Source: an uncultured Eubacteriales bacterium
Lineage (GTDB): Bacteria > Bacillota > Clostridia > Oscillospirales > Acutalibacteraceae
Direction: 5' to 3'
Length of the DNA: 60,032 nucleotides
Assembly: GCA_910580045.1 (NCBI GenBank)
Contig: CAJTXF010000011.1
Span: forward strand, 1-60,032
This document shows positions 32,351 to 39,611 of the stretch, in pieces. The first letter of the stretch is position 1, and each line of letters starts with the position of its first letter. The translations under genes and the position numbers were made by a program. The notes beneath the pieces are model-generated. The model did no database searches. It was not told the DNA's origin and was given only the letters and a program-made list of their open reading frames with translations.

Positions 32351-32379
32351 TTTACAATTTAGAAACATTTTGTTAATAT
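32351..32379 (+). promoter_or_regulatory. promoter of the sugar ABC importer operon
   Basis: TTTACA (32351-32356) and TAATAT (32374-32379), 17 bases apart, with a 135-base leader. A weak -10 fits dependence on the activator. Confidence 0.6.
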
Positions 32380-32513
32380 AGAATCAAAATTTCAGCTGCA
32401 CCCCGGCTGGTTTTGTATGCGCATTGGTGAATAAATTTCGCAGGCGCAGTACTAGGTACATCAGCCTCACCAGCGCAGAGCGGGCCGCAAAGCAGCAGGA
32501 AAGGAAAGGTGTT

Positions 32514-33473
32514 ATGCGAAAATCTACTGTCGCCGAGCCGTTCTCCACACCACGGGTACGCAAGTATTCGTGGCCAAACATCCAGAGGGACTTTGTGAAA
32601 AACTGGCCCCTGCTCGTCATGGTCCTGCCTGCCGTTATTTTCTACATCATTTTCCACTACATCCCCATGGGCGGTCTTTTGATGGCCTTTGAGAACTTTA
32701 AGCCGAAGCTGGGCTTCTTCCACTCCCCCTTTGTGGGACTGAAGAACTTCCAGGACTTCTTCAGCTCCGCCTACAGCTGGCGGGTCATTCGGAACACGCT
32801 GACCCTCAGCCTGCTGCAGATTGGCATTGAGTTCCCGCTGACCATTATCTTTGCGCTGCTGCTCAACGAGCTGCGCAGCAAGCGCTTCCGCAAGACAGTC
32901 CAGACCATCTCTTATATGCCCTACTTTATCTCCATGGTGGTTGTGGCTGGTATTATCATTGACTTCTGCTCCACAGACGGGGCAATCACCTCCCTTATCG
33001 GCGCTGTCACTGGGAACTATGACAACCTTTTGGGCAACCCCGCCAACTGGCGCACCATCTATGTGGCGTCTGACTTATGGAAAAACTTGGGCTTTGACTC
33101 TATTATTTATGTGGCTGCCCTGTCCAGTATTGACCAGACCCTATATGAGGCCGCGGAAATTGACGGAGCCAACCGGTTCCAGCGGATTCTGCGGGTGACT
33201 ATCCCGGGGATTACGGACACCATTATGATTATGTTGATTCTGCGCATTGGACAAATGCTGTCCGTTGGCTATGAAAAAACCATCCTGCTCTATAACCCCC
33301 AGGTGTACGAAACGGCGGACATTCTCTCCAGCTTTGTGTACCGCAAGGGCCTGCAGGAGGCGAACTACGGCTATTCCACCGCGGTCTCCCTGTTTAACTC
33401 TGTCATCAACTTCGTTCTGCTGCTTTTTGCCAACAGTGTAAGCAAAAAGTATACAGAGTCCGGCCTATTCTAA
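32514..33473 (+). CDS. ABC sugar transporter permease 1 (LplB-type)
   Basis: A 319-residue membrane protein with six helices (LPAVIFYIIFHYIPMGGLLM, ISMVVVAGIIIDF and others). The cytoplasmic EAA loop is EAAEIDGANRFQRILRVTIP. It matches the LplB/YteP class of carbohydrate importer permeases. ATG 32514 is chosen for AAAGGTGTT; an earlier in-frame start at 32424 has no ribosome site. The second permease follows after 18 bases and the binding protein after that. No ATPase is encoded in the operon, as usual when a shared MsmK-type ATPase is used. Confidence 0.92.
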   Translation: MRKSTVAEPFSTPRVRKYSWPNIQRDFVKNWPLLVMVLPAVIFYIIFHYIPMGGLLMAFENFKPKLGFFHSPFVGLKNFQDFFSSAYSWRVIRNTLTLSLLQIGIEFPLTIIFALLLNELRSKRFRKTVQTISYMPYFISMVVVAGIIIDFCSTDGAITSLIGAVTGNYDNLLGNPANWRTIYVASDLWKNLGFDSIIYVAALSSIDQTLYEAAEIDGANRFQRILRVTIPGITDTIMIMLILRIGQMLSVGYEKTILLYNPQVYETADILSSFVYRKGLQEANYGYSTAVSLFNSVINFVLLLFANSVSKKYTESGLF

Positions 33474-33491
33474 GAAAGGAGAGCTGCTGCT

Positions 33492-34400
33492 ATGGCTATG
33501 GTTAAAAACAAATCCGTGGGAAGCAAAGTGTTCGACGGGATAAACTGCCTCTTCTTTGTGGCTATTATTGTAGTGTGCATTCTTCCCGTATGGCACGTAA
33601 TCTGCGCCTCTTTTTCAGACGCGGGCTGGGTGATGAACCAGACAGGCTTGATTTGGAAAATTGAGAGGCCCAACTTCAATGGCTATAAGCTGGTGTTTGC
33701 CAACAACAGCATTTGGACCGGGTACCTGAACACCCTGATTTACGTGTTCGGCAACACGGCTCTGGGCATGTTCCTTACTGTAATGGCTGCCTATGCCCTC
33801 TCCCGGAAGGACTTTCTCTGGGCAAGCCCCATTATGTTCATTATCTCATTTACTATGCTGTTTTCCGGCGGCATTGTGCCGGTGTACATTCTGGTCTCTC
33901 AGGATTTGGGCCTGTTCGACAGCCGCTGGGCCCTGATTCTGCCAAACTGCATGAGCGCCTTCTACCTGATTCTGGTGCGCACTGCCCTGCAGAACGTGCC
34001 TGACAGCCTGGAGGAATCCGCCATGCTGGACGGCGCGGGGCGCTTCACCATTCTATTCCAGATTATGCTGCCCCTTATCAAGGCCACACTGGCCACTGTC
34101 ATCCTCTACTACATAATCGGCAACTGGAACTCCTGGTTCAGCGCCATGATTTATCTGCGCACAAAGGATAAGTTCCCTCTGCAGCTGGTGCTGAAAGAGA
34201 TTCTAGTCACCACCAATAACAGCAATTCCAATATTGACATCAGCGTGCTGTCCTCTGGCGATTCTGCGGACGCGGTGCTGTATAAGCAGCTGGTGAAATA
34301 CTGCACCATTGTGGTGTCCACTGTGCCCATGTTCATCTTCTACCCCTTTGTCCAGAAGTACTTTGAGTCCGGCGTTATGATTGGCGCCATCAAGGGGTAA
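33492..34400 (+). CDS. ABC sugar transporter permease 2 (YtcP/LplC-type)
   Basis: A 302-residue partner of the upstream permease with six helices (LFFVAIIVVCILPVWHVICA, LGMFLTVMAAYALSRK, FIISFTMLFSGGIVPVYILV). The EAA loop is EESAMLDGAGRFTILFQIMLPLIKA. AGAAAGGAGAGCTGCTGCT precedes the ATG. Together with the first permease it forms the membrane channel for a carbohydrate, probably a plant-cell-wall or host-glycan fragment; the exact substrate cannot be told. Confidence 0.92.
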   Translation: MAMVKNKSVGSKVFDGINCLFFVAIIVVCILPVWHVICASFSDAGWVMNQTGLIWKIERPNFNGYKLVFANNSIWTGYLNTLIYVFGNTALGMFLTVMAAYALSRKDFLWASPIMFIISFTMLFSGGIVPVYILVSQDLGLFDSRWALILPNCMSAFYLILVRTALQNVPDSLEESAMLDGAGRFTILFQIMLPLIKATLATVILYYIIGNWNSWFSAMIYLRTKDKFPLQLVLKEILVTTNNSNSNIDISVLSSGDSADAVLYKQLVKYCTIVVSTVPMFIFYPFVQKYFESGVMIGAIKG

Positions 34401-34415
34401 GACCGTCTTTCTTGT

Positions 34416-34476
34416 GCAAAAAGCCCCTGGGCTTTTGCAGATAGAGACGCTGGGCCGGATTTGTCCGGCCAGCGTC
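34416..34476 (+). other. two intercistronic hairpins ahead of the binding-protein gene
   Basis: GCAAAAAGCCC with GGGCTTTTGC (34416-34438) and GACGCTGGGCCGGA with TCCGGCCAGCGTC (34446-34476). Such stems often stop or stabilise transcripts so that the binding protein is made in excess over the permeases. Confidence 0.6.
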
Positions 34477-34533
34477 CCAACGGCTCCTAATTTCAGAGGA
34501 ACCGAAATCATCATTTAGGAGGAAACCCAAACT

Positions 34534-36213
34534 ATGAAAAGCCTGAAAAAGACCATTGCTCTTCTGTTGTGCTTGGCGATGGTGCTGTCTCTGGCAGCCT
34601 GCGGCGGCGACGCTGGCTCTCAGACCAGCTCTGCCAACAGCTCCAGCCAGGCGTCCACCCCGGACTCCAGCGAGGAGGGCGGCGAGGACAGCAGCACTGC
34701 CAGCACTGAGGACGGTGACACCGCCCCCACCGGCGAGTTCACCCTGCCCATTGTTGACGAGCCTGTGGAGCTGGATTACTTTGTGTCCGCCAGCACCAAC
34801 GCTGCCATTGTGACCACTGACTACAATGACAACGAGTTCTATCAGGAGATGGAGCGCCGCACCGGCGTGCATCTGAACTTCGAGATGGTCTCTTCCGCAG
34901 ACTATCAGACCAACTTCAACCTGATGATTGCCTCCGGCAACCTGCCTGATTTGATTTGCTATGGCGCTTCTTACTACTCTGAGGGCGTGGATGCCGCTAT
35001 TGACGACGGCTACTTCATGGATTTGACCGACAAGGTTGATGAGTACATGCCCAACTATCAGGCCATCCGCAAGTCTGACGTGAACTACGAGCTGCTCTCC
35101 ACCACTGACTCCGGCCGTCTGGGCGCTGTGTACGAGCTGCGCCAGACCAAGCAGGGTCCCTGGCTGGGCATGTGGATTCGCCAGGACTGGCTGGACGATT
35201 TGAAGCTGGAGACCCCCGAGACCTATGAGGAGTGGCACGACGTGCTGAAGGCCTTCAAGGACGAGAAGGGCGCTACCGCTCCCCTGACCCTGAACTTCTC
35301 CGGCAGCGACGGCGAGTTCGGCATGATGTCCGCTGGCCTGGGCGTGCTGAACGGCTGGCAGTTGAACAGCGAGGGCAAGGTCACCTATGGCCCCTACAAC
35401 GAGGCTTGGAAAGAGTATGTGACCCTGATGCACCAGTGGTATGAGGAGGGCCTGATTGACCCTGACTTCATGTCCACTGACCAGCGTACTGCCGACATGG
35501 CCACTGTTGTCACCGGCAAGACCGGCGCTGTGCCTGCTGTGTACACCATGCCCTCCCTGTATGAGAGCTCCTCTGAGGACAAGAACATGAACTGGGCCCC
35601 CATCAATCCTCCTGTGAAGAATGCGGGCGAGGAGCTGCACATCCGCCTGCGTGACTCCTACACTTCCGGCAACACTGCCATTTCCGCTGACTGCGAGAAC
35701 TGGGAAGTGGCCATGAAGTGGCTGGATTACCTCTTCACCGAGGAAGGCGCTCTGTTGGCCAACTACGGCGTAGAGGGCGACACCTTCACCTTTGAGGGTG
35801 ACAAGCCTGTCTTCACTGAGAAGATTACCAACAACGAGAACGGCTGGACCCTGGCCCAGACCATGGACAGCTATCTGTGCCCCTCCGCTGGTGTTGCCAA
35901 CTGGTCCGACTGGACCCGTGAGCTGGGCGGCGTGCCGGAGAAGGACCAGACCTGCTACACTGTTTGGACCACCAACGCCAAGGACGACTGGCGTCTGCCC
36001 ACTGTGTCCCTGACCCAGGAAGAGTCCACTGAGCGTGCGGCTCTGTATGCTGACATGAGCACCTGCGTGAAGGAGAACACCGCTAAGTTCATCAGCGGCG
36101 CTCTGGACATTGAGCAGAACTGGGACGCTTACATTGCCGAGCTGGAGCAGCACGGCGTACAGCGCGCCATTGAGATTACTCAGGGCGCTTACGACCGTTA
36201 CCTGGCCCGCTAA
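34534..36213 (+). CDS. extracellular solute-binding lipoprotein of the sugar importer
   Basis: A 559-residue lipoprotein. Signal peptide MKSLKKTIALLLCLAMVLSL with lipobox LAAC, followed by a Ser/Thr/Glu-rich linker of about 50 residues and the binding protein (family 1, LplA/YtcQ size). Features are NEFYQEMERRTGVHLNFEMV, IASGNLPDLICYG, and MWIRQDWLDDLKLETPETYEEW. AGGAGGAAACCCAAACT precedes the ATG. Its codons are strongly biased to GGC, CTG and ACC, more than its neighbours, as expected for an abundant protein. Confidence 0.93.
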   Translation: MKSLKKTIALLLCLAMVLSLAACGGDAGSQTSSANSSSQASTPDSSEEGGEDSSTASTEDGDTAPTGEFTLPIVDEPVELDYFVSASTNAAIVTTDYNDNEFYQEMERRTGVHLNFEMVSSADYQTNFNLMIASGNLPDLICYGASYYSEGVDAAIDDGYFMDLTDKVDEYMPNYQAIRKSDVNYELLSTTDSGRLGAVYELRQTKQGPWLGMWIRQDWLDDLKLETPETYEEWHDVLKAFKDEKGATAPLTLNFSGSDGEFGMMSAGLGVLNGWQLNSEGKVTYGPYNEAWKEYVTLMHQWYEEGLIDPDFMSTDQRTADMATVVTGKTGAVPAVYTMPSLYESSSEDKNMNWAPINPPVKNAGEELHIRLRDSYTSGNTAISADCENWEVAMKWLDYLFTEEGALLANYGVEGDTFTFEGDKPVFTEKITNNENGWTLAQTMDSYLCPSAGVANWSDWTRELGGVPEKDQTCYTVWTTNAKDDWRLPTVSLTQEESTERAALYADMSTCVKENTAKFISGALDIEQNWDAYIAELEQHGVQRAIEITQGAYDRYLAR

Positions 36214-36237
36214 ACTGAAATAGAATCTATTTTCGCG

Positions 36238-36266
36238 GCAGCCGTCTTCGGACGGCTGCTGTTCTT
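36238..36266 (+). terminator. terminator of the sugar ABC operon
   Basis: GCAGCCGTC TTCG GACGGCTGC (36238-36259) followed by TGTTCTTTT. Confidence 0.85.
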
Positions 36267-36297
36267 TTCTCGTTCTCCCCCTCCCCACAGGCTGGAT

Positions 36298-36326
36298 TTG
36301 ACAGGTGTGCGAGTCCGTGGTATAAT
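36298..36326 (+). promoter_or_regulatory. promoter of the MFS leader transcript
   Basis: TTGACA (36298-36303) and TATAAT (36321-36326), 17 bases apart, both consensus. Transcript leader is about 170 bases. Confidence 0.82.
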
Positions 36327-36370
36327 GGGCCATATTCTTTGGGCCTGCGGGCCCGGTCAGGAGGCGGGCC

Positions 36371-36418
36371 ATGATTCGGCTTCCACTGTGCATTGCCGCC
36401 GCTCCATGCAAGGTTTGA
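36371..36418 (+). CDS. leader peptide (15 aa) upstream of the MFS efflux gene
   Basis: ATG 36371 has AGGAGG six bases ahead and encodes MIRLPLCIAAAPCKV, stop TGA 36416-36418. The last codons and stop codon are the 5' strands of two interlocking helices. Short peptides like this report ribosome stalling in front of erm-, cat- and mef-type resistance genes; that role here is inferred from position and structure. Confidence 0.65.
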   Translation: MIRLPLCIAAAPCKV

Positions 36419-36500
36419 GGACACTGCATGGAGCATAGAGGCTGACTGTCCTCAGACTTTGCGATTTTGATGAATCCATCCCATTCAAAGGAGCAAAGTC
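36401..36500 (+). promoter_or_regulatory. attenuator-like leader structure of the MFS gene
   Basis: Three helices: A, GCTCCATGCA (36401-36410) with TGCATGGAGC (36425-36434), perfect 10 bases. B, TGAGGACA (36416-36423, starting at the leader stop) with TGTCCTCA (36447-36454), perfect 8 bases. C, GACTTTGC (36455-36462) with GCAAAGTC (36493-36500), perfect 8 bases, which closes on the MFS ribosome site AAAGGAG (36487-36493) two bases before ATG. A and B interlock as in an H-type pseudoknot. C abuts B. No T-run follows, so control would be on translation. Confidence 0.72.
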
Positions 36501-36502
36501 AA

Positions 36503-37798
36503 ATGAAACTGCAAAAATATAACCCCCTCAAGCCCTATCTGCTGCTGTGGGGCACCCAGTCCCTCTCTGCCCTGGGCAGCGCCATGACTGGCTACGCCCT
36601 GATTCTCTGGCTCTACCGGCAGAGCGGCTCTGCCCTGGAGACTGCCCTGCTGTCCATCTGCTCTTATGCGCCTTATGTGCTGGCAAGCATCTTTGCCGGG
36701 GCCCTCAGCGATGGCTGGAGCAAAAAGCGCACCATGCTGGTGTGTGATTTGCTGGCAGCGCTCAGCACGGTCGGGGTGCTGGTTCTGCTGAAAAGCGGCC
36801 AGCTTGCCCCCTGGCATATGTACCTGCTCAACGCCTTGAACGGCCTGATGAACACAGTACAGCAGCCTGCCAGCGACGTGGCCGCCACCCTGCTGGTGCC
36901 AAAGGAGTACTATCAGAAAACCAGCGGCCTGCGCTCTTTCTCCTCTTCCCTGAACACCATCCTGCACCCCGTGCTGGCCTCAGCCCTGTTCGCCTTTTTC
37001 GGCATGGAGTGGGTGATTGCCGTGGATTTGCTCACCTTTGCCGCAGCGTTTGTCAGCTTACTGTGTTTTATTTCCATCCCAGAGCAGCCCAGAGACAGCC
37101 GGACGCGGGAGAAGCTGCTCCAGTCGGTAAAATCAGGTTTGAGCTGGCTGAAAGCGAATCCCCTGATTTTGAATCTGATTCTCTTTCTGGCCTTCATCAA
37201 CCTGGTGGCCTCGGCCTACAACGCCGCTTTGCCTGCCATGCTGCTCAGCCGGGAAAACGGCGGCGAGACAGTGCTGGGCCTGGTCAACGGGATGGTCGGC
37301 GCGGCGTCTTTGGTGGGCGGGCTGATTGTCACCCTGCTGCCCGCGCCCAAGGACCGGGTGCGAGTCATCTGCGGCTCGCTGATGATATCTATGAGCACCG
37401 AGAATTTCTTGCTGGCCTTTGGGCGGACGCCCTGGGTATGGTGCCTGGGGGCAGTGCTGGGCTGGCTGGCCATCCCCTTGATGAACGCCAATCTGGACGT
37501 GATTTTCCGCTCCACCATTCCGGCGGACATACAGGGCAGAATCTACTCCTGCCGGAACACCCTGCAGTTCTTCACCATCCCGGTGGGGTACTTTCTTGGC
37601 GGGCTGCTGGTGGACAGGGTCTTTGAGCCTCTGCTGGCGGCAGCTCCGTCCCAGGGGCTGCTCGTGGGACTGTTTGGGGCAGGAAAAGGCTCCGGCGCGG
37701 CAGCGCTGTTCTTTGTGCTGGGGCTGGCGGGCGTGGCGGTCTGCCTGGTGTTCTACCCCATCCTCCGGCGGTTCCGTTGGACGGAGCCAAAATCTTAA
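36503..37798 (+). CDS. MFS efflux transporter (Mef-like)
   Basis: A 431-residue, 12-helix protein: LLLWGTQSLSALGSAMTGYA, then the loop motif GALSDGWSKKRTMLVCD and a second half from NPLILNLILFLAFINLVAS. It is closest to the macrolide-efflux-like MFS_3 branch. The start at 36503 follows AAAGGAGCAAAGTCA; an in-frame ATG at 36467 lacks a ribosome site and lies in the leader. The elaborate leader indicates drug-inducible translation. The drug is not known. It converges on an ABC transporter operon with a shared terminator. Confidence 0.9.
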   Translation: MKLQKYNPLKPYLLLWGTQSLSALGSAMTGYALILWLYRQSGSALETALLSICSYAPYVLASIFAGALSDGWSKKRTMLVCDLLAALSTVGVLVLLKSGQLAPWHMYLLNALNGLMNTVQQPASDVAATLLVPKEYYQKTSGLRSFSSSLNTILHPVLASALFAFFGMEWVIAVDLLTFAAAFVSLLCFISIPEQPRDSRTREKLLQSVKSGLSWLKANPLILNLILFLAFINLVASAYNAALPAMLLSRENGGETVLGLVNGMVGAASLVGGLIVTLLPAPKDRVRVICGSLMISMSTENFLLAFGRTPWVWCLGAVLGWLAIPLMNANLDVIFRSTIPADIQGRIYSCRNTLQFFTIPVGYFLGGLLVDRVFEPLLAAAPSQGLLVGLFGAGKGSGAAALFFVLGLAGVAVCLVFYPILRRFRWTEPKS

Positions 37799-37810
37799 CA
37801 TTCATATAAT

Positions 37811-37836
37811 AATGGCCGGGCAAATGCCCGGCCATT
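37811..37836. terminator. bidirectional terminator between MFS and ABC genes
   Basis: AATGGCCGGGC (37811-37821) pairs with GCCCGGCCATT (37826-37836), followed by TTT; symmetrical. Confidence 0.8.
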
Positions 37837-37850
37837 TCCAATTTGAGGCT

Positions 37851-39611
37851 TTAGATTTCGATACCCGCCTGACGTAACCGTTCGTCCCGCTCCTGGGCCT
37901 CGTAGAGCTCCCGGAAGCGGCCGCCCTGCTCCATCAGCTGGTGGAATTTTCCTTCCTCCACCACTTTTCCGCCCTCCATCACCAAAATGCGGCTGGCGTT
38001 TTCAATGGTGCTGAGCCGGTGGGCCACTGTGACTGTAGTCCTCCCCTGGGAGATACGCTCCAGGCACCGCTGCACCTCCTGCTCAGCGGCAGGGTCCAGG
38101 GATGCTGTGGCCTCGTCCAGGAGCAGGACCGGGGCAGATTTCAGCACACTGCGGGCAATGGCCACCCGCTGGCGCTGGCCTCCGGAGAGCTGGCCTCCCT
38201 GCTCTCCCACCTGAGTCTGATACCCCTGGGGCAGGGTGCGGATAAACTCGTGGATATCCGCCGCCCGGGCCGCGTCCTCCACTTCCTGGGAAGATGCCCC
38301 CTCCCGGCCCAGCAGAATGTTTTCCTCAATGCTGCCGTCGAACAGGGTACACTCCTGGGGCACATAGGCGAACAGCTTCCGCACTGTGGACAAGGACAGC
38401 CCCGTCCTGCCGAAGTAGGCAATCTCCCCTGCTGTGGGCTGGTAGAAGCCCTCCATCAGCTTCACGATGGTGGACTTGCCCCCGCCGGAGCCGCCCACAA
38501 TGGCCAGCTGCTCTCCCCGGCGCAGGGTCAGGTTCAGGCCCTCAATCACATTGCCCCTGCCGTCATAGGAAAAGCTCACGTTCCGGAACTCCACAGCAAT
38601 CTCCCCGCTTACGTCCACCTCCCGGGCCCCGGCTTCCAGGTCCTCCAAGGGCTGGTCCAGCAGATTTTTCACCCGCTCCATGGACACTAAATCGGCCTGG
38701 CTCAGCAGCAGGAAGGTGCTCAGCCGGTAGATGGCGTCCCCCATCATACCCATCAGGGTGGCGTTAAAGGCCGCCTGGCCTAAGGTCTGACCGTCCTTGG
38801 CCAGCAGGATGCCGATGATGAACCCCACCGCCTGGGCGGACTGGGCGAAGAAATCCACAACCCCGTAGGTCAGGCCAATGATGTTCTGATACTTCATGCG
38901 CTTTTGGCGGATGGTCTCACAGATGGCCCGGTAGCGCTGGGAGAGCACCTCCCCCATCAGGAACACCCGCACCACGGGCATAGAGCGCAGGGCCTCCACC
39001 AAGAAGGAGGCGGAGCTGGCAATCTCCTTTTTTGCCACTGCCTCCTGGGCCTTGGCCCGGGGGTTCAGGTATAGGGAGAGGGCCATGTTCACACTGCCAT
39101 ACAGCAGCCCGGCCAATGCAATGCGCCAGTCATTGATAAGCAGCAGCAGCAAAGTCACTGGGAACACTGCCGCGAACCGGAGCAGCTGCACCACAGAGAA
39201 GCCCGCCAGCGCGTTGCCGCAGCGGCCCGCGTCGCTGGAAAGCCGGGTGATGTAGTCCCCAGTCTTGTAAGCGGCCTGGGCCTGGTAGGGCATATGGCTC
39301 ACATGGCGGAACAGGGCCTTGCGCAGGTTGGCAGAGGCCCGCTCGGCGCACACGGCCCGGAGATAGGCCCCATAGACCACCGGAGGCGCCAACAGCAGGA
39401 ACAGCCCCAGCATCAGCAGCAGGGCACCCATGATGTTGTTCTCCCTGGTGCCTGTGACCATGTCCAGCAGGGCCTGGTTCACATAGGGCAGGGCAAACAG
39501 CAGGGCGAATTCACAGCAGCTCAGCAGCAGCCCCAGAATGTATTTCCCCCACTCTGGGCCCAAAAATTGGAAACACCTCCAATAGAGCTTGACCGCCGGT
39601 GTCTTTCTCAT
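37851..39611 (-). CDS. ABC transporter, fused membrane and ATPase domains (second of pair)
   Basis: A 586-residue half-transporter. Six membrane helices (residues 10-310) precede an ATPase with Walker A GGSGGGKST, Q-loop, signature LSGGQRQR, Walker B VLLLDEATASLD and the H-loop VAHRLST. It probably pairs with the adjacent upstream-encoded half-transporter to form a heterodimeric exporter. ATG 39611 overlaps the stop of that gene (ATGA), so the two are translationally coupled. An earlier in-frame start lies inside the partner gene and is unlikely. The exported substrate is not known. Confidence 0.93.
   Translation of the reverse strand: MRKTPAVKLYWRCFQFLGPEWGKYILGLLLSCCEFALLFALPYVNQALLDMVTGTRENNIMGALLLMLGLFLLLAPPVVYGAYLRAVCAERASANLRKALFRHVSHMPYQAQAAYKTGDYITRLSSDAGRCGNALAGFSVVQLLRFAAVFPVTLLLLLINDWRIALAGLLYGSVNMALSLYLNPRAKAQEAVAKKEIASSASFLVEALRSMPVVRVFLMGEVLSQRYRAICETIRQKRMKYQNIIGLTYGVVDFFAQSAQAVGFIIGILLAKDGQTLGQAAFNATLMGMMGDAIYRLSTFLLLSQADLVSMERVKNLLDQPLEDLEAGAREVDVSGEIAVEFRNVSFSYDGRGNVIEGLNLTLRRGEQLAIVGGSGGGKSTIVKLMEGFYQPTAGEIAYFGRTGLSLSTVRKLFAYVPQECTLFDGSIEENILLGREGASSQEVEDAARAADIHEFIRTLPQGYQTQVGEQGGQLSGGQRQRVAIARSVLKSAPVLLLDEATASLDPAAEQEVQRCLERISQGRTTVTVAHRLSTIENASRILVMEGGKVVEEGKFHQLMEQGGRFRELYEAQERDERLRQAGIEI

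Noticed and set aside
34390..36429. 679-codon open frame opposite the solute-binding protein
   Set aside because: Mirror of a strongly biased gene; composition (Val, Gly, His, Gln runs) is typical of antisense frames.
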